Below, in pieces: positions 31,855-40,336 of a DNA stretch of 43,641 nt (its first letter is position 1; each line of letters begins with the position of its first letter). The translations under genes were made by a program, and so were the position numbers. The notes beneath the pieces are model-generated. The model saw only the letters and a list, made by a program, of their open reading frames with translations. It searched no databases and had not been told where the DNA came from. The stretch comes from Pseudoflavonifractor sp. 60 (GTDB lineage Bacteria; Bacillota; Clostridia; Oscillospirales; Oscillospiraceae): positions 1-43,641 of the forward strand of contig NZ_QWKI01000035.1 of the NCBI RefSeq assembly GCF_009911645.1. Reading direction: 5' to 3'.

Positions 31855-32334
31855 ATGCGAGAAAAAACCTGCTGCTTCACCGGACACCGCCAGATCCCGG
31901 CGCGGGAGGCAGAAGTCATTCAAAAAAGACTGGAGACAACCGTCACCAGCCTGTATCAAAGAGGTGTATGCTATTATGGAGCGGGGGGCGTGCGGGGCTT
32001 CGACACCCTGGCCGCGCTGACAGTCCTGCGCCTGCGGAAGACCTGCCCAGGCATGAAGCTGATCCTGGTCCTGCCCTGCCTGTCCCAGGCCCGGGGCTGG
32101 TTAAACAGGGATATTGACCTGTATGAATCCATCAAGACTCAGGCGAATAAAGTCGTCTATACCTCCAGAGAGTATTTCTCCGGCTGTATGCACAAACGCA
32201 ACCGCCACCTGGTAGACCACAGCAGTGTCTGTGTCTGCTATCTGACCCAGCAGACCGGCGGTACCGCCTATACTGTGGACTACGCAAAAGCCTGCGGGCT
32301 GAACATCATCAACCTGGCAGGGGCGAACCGATAA
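31855..32334 (+). CDS. SLOG family protein (YpsA/DUF1273-like)
   Basis: A 159-residue Rossmann-like protein of the SLOG superfamily (YpsA/DUF1273 and DprA relatives), which are thought to bind nucleotides or nucleotide-derived signals. The N-terminus KTCCFTGHRQIP is the family's first strand and ligand loop. YYGAGGVRGFDTLAALTVLRLR is the second glycine-rich loop and helix. LILVLPCLSQARGW, the HKRNRHLVDHSSVCVCYL strand and TGGTAYTVDYAKACGLNIINL complete the fold. A CGAGGTG site lies 5 nt before the ATG. It is transcribed alone, divergent from the XRE regulator. Its biological role is unknown; SLOG proteins occur in stress and conflict systems. Confidence 0.88.
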   Translation: MREKTCCFTGHRQIPAREAEVIQKRLETTVTSLYQRGVCYYGAGGVRGFDTLAALTVLRLRKTCPGMKLILVLPCLSQARGWLNRDIDLYESIKTQANKVVYTSREYFSGCMHKRNRHLVDHSSVCVCYLTQQTGGTAYTVDYAKACGLNIINLAGANR

Positions 32335-32357
32335 AGTACCGGTTCGCCCCTGTTTTA
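32320..32357 (+). terminator. Terminator overlapping the SLOG gene end
   Basis: GGGGCGAACCG (32320-32330) pairs perfectly with CGGTTCGCCCC (32340-32350), followed by TGTTTTA. The left arm encodes the last residues and the stop codon lies in the loop. It may also stop the converging metH transcript. Confidence 0.85.
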
Positions 32358-32359
32358 TA

Positions 32360-34750
32360 TCACCCAATTACCTGCCGGGCCACATCCACAGACTCCTTAG
32401 CGTCCTTGGCGTAGAAGTCGGCCCCGATTTTTTGGGCATAGTCCGCTGTGAGCACCGCGCCGCCTACCACCACCTTGCAGGGCAGATCGGCCTGGCGCAG
32501 CTGACGAATGGTCTCCTCCATGCTGCCCAGGGTCGTGGTCATCAGCGCGGACAGGCCCACCAGGGGAGCGGCGTGCTTTTTCACCGCCTCCACCACGGCG
32601 GCGGGGTCCACGTCCCGGCCCAGGTCGATGACCGGATAGCCATAGTTCTCCAATAACACCTTGACGATGTTCTTGCCAATGTCGTGGATATCCCCCTTGA
32701 CGGTGGCCAGCACTATCGTCCCCTTGGGCTGGGTCTGCCCTCCCGGCTGGGCGGACAGGTGTTCCCGGATGACCTCGAAGGCGGCCTGAGCGGCTCCGGC
32801 AGCCTGGATGAGCTGGGGCAGAAAGACCCGCCCCGCCTCAAAATCCGCCCCCACCTTGTCCAGGGCGGGGATGAGGACGCCGTCCACCACCTCCATAGGG
32901 GCGGTGGTCTCCAGCAGCGTTCGGGCTGCCCCACCGGCCTCCCCCTTCAGACCAGCCAGCACAATCTGCTCCAGCGTCCGCTCCCCCTGGAGGGCCGCGG
33001 CGGACTGGGCGGCGCCGCCGGTGATAGAGGTGGATACGGTGGCATTGCCGTAGGCGGCGATGTACTCCCGGGCGTCGGTGTCCAGGTTCATCAGCAGATG
33101 GTAGCACCGCACCGCCGCCATCATGGCCTCCAGATTGGGGTTGATGATGGGCAGGTCCAGCCCCTGGGTCATGGCCATCATGAGAAAATTCTGGTTCACC
33201 AGGGGCCGGGCGGGCAGGCCGAAGGAGATGTTGGACACCCCCAGCACCGTTTTCAGCCCCAGCTCCGTCTTGACCCGGTGGAGGGCCTCCAGCGTCTGGG
33301 AGGCCGCCGCCTGCTCCGCCGACACGGTGAGGGTGAGGCAGTCGATATAAACGTCCTCCCGCCGGATGCCGTAGGAAAGGGCCTTGTCAAGGATCCGCCT
33401 GGCAATGTCAAACCGGGCCTGGGAGGTCTTGGGGATACCGTTCTGGTCCAGAGTCAGCCCCACCACCGCCGCGCCGTACTTCTTCACCAGGGGGAGAATG
33501 GCGTCCAGGACGGCCTCCTCTCCGTTTACCGAGTTGACAATGGCCTTGCCGCAGTAGACCCGCAGAGCCCCCTCCAGCACCTCGGGCCGGGTGGAGTCCA
33601 GTTGGAGGGGGGCGTCGGTGACCCCCTGGAGGGCCTTTACCACCTTGACCATCATGGCCCTCTCGTCAATCTCGGGCAGCCCCACGTTCACGTCCAGAAT
33701 GTCCGCCCCGGCCTGAGTCTGTTCCAGGGCTTGGCCCAGCATATAGTCGATGTCCTCCCGGACCAGGGCCTCCTTCATCCGCTTTTTGCCAGTGGGGTTG
33801 ATGCGCTCGCCGATGACCCGGACCCGGTCGATGGGCACGGCGCACACCGGACTGCACACGGCGGCGGGGACCTGCCTGGGGATCTCCCGGATGGTCCGCC
33901 CCTCCAGGGCCCTGCACAGCTTGGCAATGTACTCCGGCGTGGTGCCGCAGCAGCCGCCGTAGCACTTCACCCCCAACTCTGTCAGCTGGGCCATAGCGTC
34001 GGCAAACTGGTCCGCTGTAATGTCGTAGCCCGCCCCGCTGGGGTCAGGCAGGCCGGCGTTGGGCTTCACCAAGATGGGCAGTGTGGTCCAGCGGGTCAGC
34101 TCCTCCACCAGGCCGGGCATCTCCCGGGGGCCCAGGGAGCAGTTAATGCCAATGGCGTCCGCCCCCATGCCCTCCAACGTCAGAGCGGCGCAGGCGGGGG
34201 CGTGGCCCAGGAAGGTACGGCCCCGCTCCTCGTAGGTGAGGGAGACCAGTACGGGCAAATCGCTGTTCTCCTTCACCGCCAGCAGGGCGGCCCGGCACTC
34301 CTGGAGGTCGGTCATGGTCTCGATCATCACCAGGTCGGCCCCGGCGGAGACGGCACAGCGCACCTCCTGGGCGAAAATATCCACCGCCGCCTCAAAGTCC
34401 AGGGTCCCGGTGGGCTCCAGCAGCTGCCCTGTGGGACCCAGGTCCAGGGCCACCAGCGCCTTTCCTCCCGCCGCCTGCCTGGCAATGGCGATGGAGGGAG
34501 GGATCACCTCCTCCACCGTTTTGCCGGTACGTCTCAGCTTCTCCCGGTTGGCCCCGAAGGTGTTGGCGCAAAGGATCTGCGTCCCCGCCTCCACATAGGC
34601 CCGGTGAATGTCCAGCAGCCAATCCGGGTGCTCCAGGGCGGCCAGCTCAGGGTGTCCCCCCAGCTTGAGTCCCTTGGCCTGGAGCATGGTCCCCATGCCG
34701 CCGTCCAGAATAACTGGGCCGGAGGCCCTTAACAGTTCACGAAATTCCAC
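32360..34750 (-). CDS. metH: B12-dependent methionine synthase, split form
   Basis: A 796-residue methionine synthase lacking the C-terminal reactivation domain. It has the homocysteine domain (LDGGMGTMLQAKGL, zinc ligands in GINCSLGP and YGGCCGTTPEYI), the methyltetrahydrofolate/pterin domain (IGERINPTGKKRMKEAL, ILDVNVGLPEIDE, LQLDSTRPEVLE), and the B12 cap and binding domain (KGDIHDIGKNIVKVLL with the cobalt-ligand His; VVGGAVLTADYAQKIGADFYAKDA). The missing domain is encoded by the gene immediately upstream. The frame is open to 34825, but the GTG at 34750 (VEFRELLRASGPVILDGGMG) is the likely start; it overlaps the preceding stop by 14 bp. It methylates homocysteine to methionine. Confidence 0.95.
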   Translation of the reverse strand: MEFRELLRASGPVILDGGMGTMLQAKGLKLGGHPELAALEHPDWLLDIHRAYVEAGTQILCANTFGANREKLRRTGKTVEEVIPPSIAIARQAAGGKALVALDLGPTGQLLEPTGTLDFEAAVDIFAQEVRCAVSAGADLVMIETMTDLQECRAALLAVKENSDLPVLVSLTYEERGRTFLGHAPACAALTLEGMGADAIGINCSLGPREMPGLVEELTRWTTLPILVKPNAGLPDPSGAGYDITADQFADAMAQLTELGVKCYGGCCGTTPEYIAKLCRALEGRTIREIPRQVPAAVCSPVCAVPIDRVRVIGERINPTGKKRMKEALVREDIDYMLGQALEQTQAGADILDVNVGLPEIDERAMMVKVVKALQGVTDAPLQLDSTRPEVLEGALRVYCGKAIVNSVNGEEAVLDAILPLVKKYGAAVVGLTLDQNGIPKTSQARFDIARRILDKALSYGIRREDVYIDCLTLTVSAEQAAASQTLEALHRVKTELGLKTVLGVSNISFGLPARPLVNQNFLMMAMTQGLDLPIINPNLEAMMAAVRCYHLLMNLDTDAREYIAAYGNATVSTSITGGAAQSAAALQGERTLEQIVLAGLKGEAGGAARTLLETTAPMEVVDGVLIPALDKVGADFEAGRVFLPQLIQAAGAAQAAFEVIREHLSAQPGGQTQPKGTIVLATVKGDIHDIGKNIVKVLLENYGYPVIDLGRDVDPAAVVEAVKKHAAPLVGLSALMTTTLGSMEETIRQLRQADLPCKVVVGGAVLTADYAQKIGADFYAKDAKESVDVARQVIG

Positions 34751-35411
34751 AGTGTCCGCCCGCCTTTCGGTATTGACAGCTCTCCTGAGCGGGACAGCCC
34801 AGGCAGCTTTTTTGGCTTTGTTCAATCTCCCCGCTGGCCACCCCCAAAATGGCGGTCACCGACTTGCGGGGGGTCAGCAGATGATTTGCCGTGGCGCACA
34901 GCCCAACCCGCCGGGGGGCGTCCAGCAGCTCCAGCAGGCCGCTCTGGACATCCAGAGGCAGGTCGCCGTAGCCGGGGCTGTAGCGGAAGGGGAAGGAGCA
35001 GCCGGGAAACTTCCCCTGGAGCTGGAGCTCGATCTGATCGCACACCCCCTCCACCGCCGCCGAGGCGCAGCAGTCCAGCGCCAGAGCCCGGACCATGTCC
35101 AGCTGCTCCGCCCGGCGGATGAGGGCGTCGGTCTCCGCCCCCAGGGTCGCGCAGAACACCGCCGCCCGCTCACAGCCCCCCAGATGGGCCCTCAGGTCCG
35201 CCCCGGGCAGGAGCAGACCGCCCTCCAGCCGGACCCCCTCCGCCTCCAGAGTTATGGACAGCGCCCGCCAGCTCCACCGGGGCCGGATGACCGCCAGCAC
35301 CTCCCGGGCGCAGGCCTCCGCCTGCCCCCGCAGGGCCTCGTCCGCCTTGTCCGGGGGACAGCCCATGTAACGGAGGACCTCGTCGATGTTCAGTCGGGTT
35401 ATCGTTATCAC
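34737..35411 (-). CDS. MetH reactivation (AdoMet-binding) subunit
   Basis: A 224-residue stand-alone homologue of the MetH activation domain, which remethylates oxidised cob(II)alamin using AdoMet and a flavodoxin-type reductant. The AdoMet-binding motif is FPFRYSPGYGDLPLDVQ, and the LTPRKSVTAILGVAS segment follows. The C-terminal CLGCPAQESCQYRK adds a cysteine motif seen in clostridial versions. The frame extends upstream, but the GTG at 35411 overlaps the asnA stop (GTGA), giving MITITRLNIDEVLRYMG. The 3' end overlaps metH, so asnA, this gene and metH are translationally chained. Confidence 0.9.
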   Translation of the reverse strand: MITITRLNIDEVLRYMGCPPDKADEALRGQAEACAREVLAVIRPRWSWRALSITLEAEGVRLEGGLLLPGADLRAHLGGCERAAVFCATLGAETDALIRRAEQLDMVRALALDCCASAAVEGVCDQIELQLQGKFPGCSFPFRYSPGYGDLPLDVQSGLLELLDAPRRVGLCATANHLLTPRKSVTAILGVASGEIEQSQKSCLGCPAQESCQYRKAGGHCGIS

Positions 35412-36421
35412 AGCAGCGTGATCCCCGCCGCCTCGGCGGCCCTGATGTTGTCCTCGTCCCACAGGGAGGACTGGACCTCGCCGATGTGGGCCTTGCCCAG
35501 CAGCAGCATGGAGACCCGGCTCTGGCCGATGCCGCCGCCCATGGTCAGGGGCAGCTCGCCGTTGAGGAGCATTTTGTGGAAGGGCAGCTCCCGCCGCTCC
35601 TCACAGCCGGCCAGCTGGAGCTGACGGGCCAGACTCTCCTCATCGACCCGGATACCCATGGAGGACACCTCGAAGGAGCGCTGTCCCACGCTGTCCCACA
35701 CCAGCAGGTCGCCGTTCAGGTCCCAGTCGTCGTAGTCGGGGGCCCGGCCGTCGTGGGGCTTCCCGGAGCGCAGCTTTTTGCCAATGCCTATCAGAAATGT
35801 GGTGGGATGGTCCTTCACAAAGGCGTTTTCCCGCTCCTTGGGGGTCTTGTCAGGAAACAGGTCCTCCAGCTCCTGGGCGGTGAGAAAGGCGATGTCGGTG
35901 GACACCTGAGGCAGCACGTTCAGCTGAGGGAAGACGGTGCGCAGGAAGGACTGGGTCTCAAACAGGGCGTTGACAATGGAACACACCGTCTGCTTCAGAT
36001 AGTCCACATTGCGCTGCTCCCGGGTTATGATCTTCTCCCAGTCCCACTGGTCCACATAGGCGGAGTGGAGAGAGTCCAGTTCCTCGTCCCGGCGGATGGC
36101 GTTCATGTTGGCGTACAGCCCCTCGCCCACGTGGAACTGGTAGCGCTTCAGGGCGAACCGCTTCCACTTGGCCAAAGAGTGGACCACCGCCGCCTGGCTC
36201 TCAACCCCGTTGACGTCAAAGTCCACCGCCCGTTCCACGCCGTTCAGGTCGTCGTTCAGGCCGGACTCCACCGAAACAAACAGCGGGGCGGACACCCGGT
36301 GCAGCCGCAGAGCGCCAGACAGCTTGTCGGCAAAGAGGCGGTTGCCCAGGTCGATGGCCTTCTGGGTCTCGTAAATGGAAAGCAGGGGCTTGTATCCCTG
36401 GGGTAGCTTCATATCTTTCAT
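35408..36421 (-). CDS. asnA: Aspartate-ammonia ligase (asparagine synthetase A)
   Basis: A 337-residue ammonia-using asparagine synthetase of the class II aminoacyl-tRNA-synthetase fold; it makes asparagine from aspartate, ammonia and ATP. Family segments are APLFVSVESGLNDDLNGVERAVDFD, AVVHSLAKWKRFALKRYQF, GLYANMNAIRRDEELDSLHSAYVDQWDWEKI, APDYDDWDLNGDLLVWD and the final LPLTMGGGIGQSRVSMLLLGKAHIGEVQSS. Length and order are complete. An AAAAGGAG site precedes the ATG, and a near-perfect promoter lies at 36452-36480. It leads an operon with the split methionine synthase, an unusual metabolic pairing. Confidence 0.97.
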   Translation of the reverse strand: MKDMKLPQGYKPLLSIYETQKAIDLGNRLFADKLSGALRLHRVSAPLFVSVESGLNDDLNGVERAVDFDVNGVESQAAVVHSLAKWKRFALKRYQFHVGEGLYANMNAIRRDEELDSLHSAYVDQWDWEKIITREQRNVDYLKQTVCSIVNALFETQSFLRTVFPQLNVLPQVSTDIAFLTAQELEDLFPDKTPKERENAFVKDHPTTFLIGIGKKLRSGKPHDGRAPDYDDWDLNGDLLVWDSVGQRSFEVSSMGIRVDEESLARQLQLAGCEERRELPFHKMLLNGELPLTMGGGIGQSRVSMLLLGKAHIGEVQSSLWDEDNIRAAEAAGITLL

Positions 36422-36451
36422 AGAAAAAACTCCTTTTCCTCGGATTTTCCT

Positions 36452-36480
36452 ATTATACTCGTTAGCTCATTCAATTGCAA
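36452..36480 (-). promoter_or_regulatory. Promoter of the asnA-metH operon
   Basis: On the minus strand TTGCAA (36480-36475), a 17-bp spacer and TATAAT (36457-36452) lie 31 bp before the asnA ATG. No riboswitch fits between promoter and gene. Confidence 0.8.
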
Positions 36481-36481
36481 T

Positions 36482-36510
36482 AAAAAATCCCCTCGACCGG
36501 GAGGGGATTT
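36482..36510 (-). terminator. Terminator of the walK-to-lipid-kinase series
   Basis: AATCCCCTC (36486-36494) pairs with GAGGGGATT (36501-36509), followed on the minus strand by a T run. It directly abuts the asnA -35 box. Confidence 0.85.
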
Positions 36511-36538
36511 CATACTGTGGCGCGCTGCTCAGGCTGCC

Positions 36539-37465
36539 TCAAGAGGTCCTGTCCGCGCCGGCGGGCCGGTAGCTGGTCCCGGCGGGGTAGAAGAAGTTTA
36601 CCTTTTTCTCCGACAGCCGGACGGTGAAGGCGGTGTCCTCCATGACCTCCCCGTCCACCACCACGGTGATGGGCGTCTGCGCGGAGAAGGAGACCTCCTG
36701 GCCGTGGTAGTCAAAAATCAGCTCTGGGTAATCCCTGTACCGCCCCTTGGCGTACCGGCCCACCAGCCGCAGGAAGGTAAGCAGTCCAACCCGGCGCACC
36801 AGAAGCATATCCAGCACGCCGTCGTCGGGCATGGCCTCGGGCACGGGCATAAAGCCGCCGCCGTAGTGTCGCCCATTGCAGATGCACAGCAGTGAGGTCT
36901 CGTCCGCCCAGTTTAGCCCGCCCATATGGACCTCCATGGGCCGGCTGATGCCCCCAAACAGCAGGGTTTCTCCCAGGGAGAGGAGGTAGGCGCCCATCCC
37001 CGACACCAGAGGCAGGTCCTTGTACCGGTGTACCCCGGCGGCGACCCGGGCGTCAACTCCGGCACATACCACGTCAATCCCCAAATGGCCGTTGCAGTCC
37101 ATCAGGTCGAAGGGGGTCTGAGGGCCCGCCGCCAGAGCCTCCAGGTCGAAAAAACGCTCCCGGTAGTTGGGCCCGAACAGCTTTAGAAAGTCGTTCCCCG
37201 TCCCCTTGGGTACATTGGTAATGGCCGCCTGGGGAAAGCCAGCCGCCCCGTTGACCACCTCGTTCAGGGTCCCATCGCCCCCGCAGGCGTAGATGCGGAC
37301 GGGCTCCCCTTGGCGGACCGCCTCCTCCGCAAACCGCCGGGCGTCTCCCGCCTGGCTGGTGTAGACCCGCTCGCAGGGAAAGGACAGCTTGCCCAGCAGC
37401 TCCTCCAGCCGGGCGCTGCTCCTCCGCTTCCCGGCGGCGGGGTTGATGATGAACAGATGCCTCAT
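36539..37465 (-). CDS. Diacylglycerol kinase family lipid kinase (YegS/DgkB type)
   Basis: A 308-residue soluble lipid kinase that phosphorylates diacylglycerol or a related lipid alcohol. The N-terminal ATP-binding part has LFIINPAAGKRRSS, YACGGDGTLNEVVNG with the catalytic GGDGT, and VPKGTGNDF. The C-terminal beta-sandwich includes GIDVVCAGVDARVA, ICNGRHYGGGFMPVPEA and DDGVLDMLLV. The frame opens at 37486, but the ATG at 37465 overlaps the stop of the upstream methyltransferase (ATGA) and begins at the family N-terminus. DgkB-type enzymes recycle diacylglycerol left over from lipoteichoic acid synthesis, which suits the wall-related neighbourhood. Confidence 0.92.
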   Translation of the reverse strand: MRHLFIINPAAGKRRSSARLEELLGKLSFPCERVYTSQAGDARRFAEEAVRQGEPVRIYACGGDGTLNEVVNGAAGFPQAAITNVPKGTGNDFLKLFGPNYRERFFDLEALAAGPQTPFDLMDCNGHLGIDVVCAGVDARVAAGVHRYKDLPLVSGMGAYLLSLGETLLFGGISRPMEVHMGGLNWADETSLLCICNGRHYGGGFMPVPEAMPDDGVLDMLLVRRVGLLTFLRLVGRYAKGRYRDYPELIFDYHGQEVSFSAQTPITVVVDGEVMEDTAFTVRLSEKKVNFFYPAGTSYRPAGADRTS

Positions 37466-38577
37466 AGGTACATAAACAGGTCGCACTTCAGCATTCCGTT
37501 ATACAGCTTCCGTTTCTTGTCCGCACGCCTGCCAAAGGTGCGCTCAAACTCGGTGTGGGAGGAGAGCAGATACAGCTTCCAGCCCTCCGGCAGCTTGTTC
37601 CAGGCCCCTCCGAAGGCCCGGTACAGCTCCTCCGCCTCCTTTCGCTCCATGACCCGCTCGCCATAGGGGGGATTGGTCACAACTCGCCCGTACAGCCCGC
37701 CCCAGTGGAAGCGGGTCGCGTCGTCCGCCTCGAAGCGGACCAGGTCGTCCACCTCGGCCAGCTGGGCGTTGTGCCGGGCCAGCGCCACCGCCTCGGGGTC
37801 GATATCGCCGCCCCAGATCTCGTAGTCCCCGTCAAATTCCTTGTCCATCGCCTCGTCGGCGGCGGACATCCACAGCTTTTTGTCCAGCCAGCCCCATTTC
37901 TGGGCGGAGAAGGACCGGTTCAGCCCCGGGGCCCGGTTGCGCGCCACCAGGGCGGCCTCAATGGGGATGGTCCCGGAGCCGCAGAAGGGGTCGCACAGCG
38001 GGTCCCGGCCCCTGTATCGGGACAGCAGCACCATGCCGGCGGCCAGAGTCTCCCGCAGCGGAGCGGCGACCCCCTGGGCCCGGTAGCCCCGCTTGTGGAG
38101 GCCGGGACCGGAGGTGTCCAGCATCAGCGCCGCCTCATCTCCCATGATGGAGAACTGCACCTGGTACAGCGCCCCCGTCTCGGGCAGAGTGTTCAGGCCG
38201 TACTTGCTCCCCAGCCGGGCGGCAATGGCCTTTTTGACAATGGACTGGCAGGCGGGCACCGAGTGGAGGGCGGAATTTAGACTGTGGCCCTTCACCGGAA
38301 ACTGGCCCTCCCGGGGGATGAACCGCTCCCAGGGCAGGGCCCGGGTCCCCTCAAACAGGGCGTCGAAGTCCCGGGCCGGGAAGGTCCCCAGCACCAGCAG
38401 GACCCGCTCTCCGGTGCGCAGGTTTAAATTGAGCCGGGGCAGGTCCTTGGCCTGACCGCTGCACAGTACCCGGCCGTTTTCCGCCTTGACCTGGGGCAGC
38501 TCCAGCCTCCGGGCCTCGTCGGCACAGATCCCCTCCAGTCCAAAGAGGGTTGGAATGGCAAATTGTAATGTCTCCAC
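37462..38577 (-). CDS. THUMP-domain RNA methyltransferase (RlmL/YpsC type)
   Basis: A 371-residue class I AdoMet methyltransferase. The N-terminal THUMP/ferredoxin-like RNA-binding region (FAIPTLFGLEGICADEARRL, NLNLRTGERVLLVLG) is followed by the Rossmann catalytic domain: LLSRYRGRDPLCDPFCGSGTIPIEAAL (AdoMet loop), WGGDIDPEAVALARHNAQ, and the catalytic motif VTNPPYGER. This is the N2-guanine methyltransferase type that modifies 23S rRNA in the RlmL family. The frame starts with ATG at 38598, but a GAGGTG site inside it favours GTG at 38577 (VETLQFAIPTLFG). It sits 37 bp after murI and overlaps the lipid kinase by 4 bp. Confidence 0.93.
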   Translation of the reverse strand: METLQFAIPTLFGLEGICADEARRLELPQVKAENGRVLCSGQAKDLPRLNLNLRTGERVLLVLGTFPARDFDALFEGTRALPWERFIPREGQFPVKGHSLNSALHSVPACQSIVKKAIAARLGSKYGLNTLPETGALYQVQFSIMGDEAALMLDTSGPGLHKRGYRAQGVAAPLRETLAAGMVLLSRYRGRDPLCDPFCGSGTIPIEAALVARNRAPGLNRSFSAQKWGWLDKKLWMSAADEAMDKEFDGDYEIWGGDIDPEAVALARHNAQLAEVDDLVRFEADDATRFHWGGLYGRVVTNPPYGERVMERKEAEELYRAFGGAWNKLPEGWKLYLLSSHTEFERTFGRRADKKRKLYNGMLKCDLFMYL

Positions 38578-38614
38578 AGGAAACACCTCGCATTTCATGG
38601 TACATCATGGGGAC

Positions 38615-39436
38615 TTACCCCCCGGAGCGAAGTTCCATGGGCGGATGAAATTCCACCGCCGCAACCCGCTCCAGTCCCACCTGTCTGGCCCGGAGGGTAT
38701 ACTCCGCCACATCTCCGGTGGTGTATATGGTCAGGGTCCCGGCCTTCTCCTGGGGATTTTCCAGCCCTGCCCGCTCCAGGTATGTTTTCAGCGTCCGGGC
38801 TATTTCCTCCGCCGGGTCCACCAGGGCCAGGCGGGGGTATAGCTTGTGGATGCGGTCCGCCGCCAGAGGGTAGTGGGTACAGCCCAGCACACAGCAGTCC
38901 ACCCCCTCCTGTACCAGGGGGGCCAGTTCCCGGCGCAGCTCCCCCTCCACCCGGTCCATCCCCGCCGGGTCCCCCAGGCTGTGCTCCACCATCCGGGCCA
39001 GGTCGGGACAGCCGCAGCTGAGCACCACTCTGGTCTGAGGGCTCTGGGCCAGGATTTTTTCCGGGTAAATGCGGCTGTTGTGGGTCAGCACAGTGGAGAT
39101 GACCCCCACCTTGGCCGCCCCCAGCCGGGCCGCACCGTCCGCCCCCGCCTGAACGGCGCTGAACACGGGGCAGGAGGCGGGGCACTGGTCTACCACACAG
39201 GAGATGGTGTTGCAGGCCGCTAGGATGGCCTTCACCTGCCGCCGTTCTAAAAAGTCAAACATATACCGGGCCAGGGCCGCCACGGTCTCCCGGGTGTGGT
39301 TGCCGTAGGGGATGTGGGCCCCGTCGCCGAAGTAGAGCAGATCTTCCCGGGGCAGCAGCTTCTGTACCTGTCTCGCCACGGTGAAGCCCCCGATCCCGGA
39401 GTCCAGGATGCCAATGGGGCGGTTTCGTTCTGACAT
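38615..39436 (-). CDS. murI: Glutamate racemase
   Basis: A 273-residue cofactor-independent racemase that makes D-glutamate for peptidoglycan. The start PIGILDSGIGGFTVARQVQKLLP carries the catalytic Asp/Ser of the first loop. The first catalytic Cys is C75 in LAACNTIS, and the second lies in VLGCTHYPL with the partner His. DLLYFGDGAHIPYGNHT is the conserved substrate loop. An AAGGAGG site precedes the ATG. It follows yycI by 80 bp and so lies just downstream of the WalK cluster, consistent with wall-synthesis control, although a separate promoter cannot be excluded. Confidence 0.97.
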   Translation of the reverse strand: MSERNRPIGILDSGIGGFTVARQVQKLLPREDLLYFGDGAHIPYGNHTRETVAALARYMFDFLERRQVKAILAACNTISCVVDQCPASCPVFSAVQAGADGAARLGAAKVGVISTVLTHNSRIYPEKILAQSPQTRVVLSCGCPDLARMVEHSLGDPAGMDRVEGELRRELAPLVQEGVDCCVLGCTHYPLAADRIHKLYPRLALVDPAEEIARTLKTYLERAGLENPQEKAGTLTIYTTGDVAEYTLRARQVGLERVAAVEFHPPMELRSGG

Positions 39437-39516
39437 GAGCGGTCCTCCTTGCCGGCGGCGCCTCTGGGACGCCGCACCCTACAGGATATGCCGCCCGGGG
39501 TTTCATTATGGCGGAT

Positions 39517-40332
39517 TCAGGCGGCCCGGCTCACTCCGCCGGTGACCAGGTCCAGCTGATAGGCGCCGGTGTCGGTGGTCATCCGCCACACCGGCGTCAG
39601 TACAGTGGGCCCGGTGAGGGAGACGGCGGTGACATAGCCCGGTTCAATGGCGTCAATGCGGTTGCACACGTCTCCCAGGGTGCTGACCCCGTTGAGGAAG
39701 TCAATGAGAGCGGTAGCCACCGAAATGGTCTGGCGTCCGGCGTCCTCCTGGGGACGGCCCACCAGCAAGCGGCCCGCGGTGATGGCGGACAGGCTGCCCT
39801 GCCTGCACACCAGCACCACCTGTTGGGTAAACAGAGGCCAGTCCTGCCAGGTCTGGCGAAAGACCAGGTCGTCCCCCTTCTCCTCTAAAATCGTCCCGGT
39901 GAAACCCACCTTCCCCATCAGCTCCAGACAGCCCGCCGCCCGGTCCGCGCCCAGGGGGAAGGCGCTGGGGTCCAGCTGGGCGGAGAAGGTGCCGTCGCTG
40001 TGGAACTGGACGGCCCCGGACTGATTATAGTAGCGGTACACCTCGCCCCCCCGGGACTCGGCAGTCACCGCACCTCCCAGCAGGGCGGAGGCGGTGCGCT
40101 CCTCCCCCTCCAGATCCCGCTCCACCGTCAGCGGCGGCAGGTTCATCTTCTGGGGGATCATGCTCTCATCTACCTCGACCCCCCGGTTCCGCAAAAAGAG
40201 AATGGCGTTCTCCCGGGCCTGCTCCCGCATTCGACCGCTCCGCAGGGCCTGGCCGGCCACCAGCACCAGCAGACACAGGTTGGTCACCGCCAGAATGGCC
40301 AGAATGATATTTTTCAGCTTGCTCCAAGGCAT
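39517..40332 (-). CDS. yycI: YycI-like regulator of WalK
   Basis: A 271-residue protein with one N-terminal transmembrane helix (LKNIILAILAVTNLCLLVLVAGQAL) and an extracytoplasmic part. This includes FLRNRGVEVDESMIPQ, VYRYYNQSGAVQFHSDGTFSAQLDP and GYVTAVSLTGPTVLTPVWRMTTDTGAYQLDLVTG, as in the YycI/YycH fold. In Bacillus and relatives YycI and YycH form a membrane complex with the sensor kinase WalK and restrain its activity. Sequence similarity is modest and the call relies on the walK-yycH-yycI order. It begins 4 bp after the yycH stop with an AGGGAGG site. Confidence 0.82.
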   Translation of the reverse strand: MPWSKLKNIILAILAVTNLCLLVLVAGQALRSGRMREQARENAILFLRNRGVEVDESMIPQKMNLPPLTVERDLEGEERTASALLGGAVTAESRGGEVYRYYNQSGAVQFHSDGTFSAQLDPSAFPLGADRAAGCLELMGKVGFTGTILEEKGDDLVFRQTWQDWPLFTQQVVLVCRQGSLSAITAGRLLVGRPQEDAGRQTISVATALIDFLNGVSTLGDVCNRIDAIEPGYVTAVSLTGPTVLTPVWRMTTDTGAYQLDLVTGGVSRAA

Positions 40333-40336
40333 GGCG

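Noticed and set aside
32684-34732. Plus-strand ORF of 682 codons over metH
   Set aside because: Antisense shadow of the methionine synthase gene.
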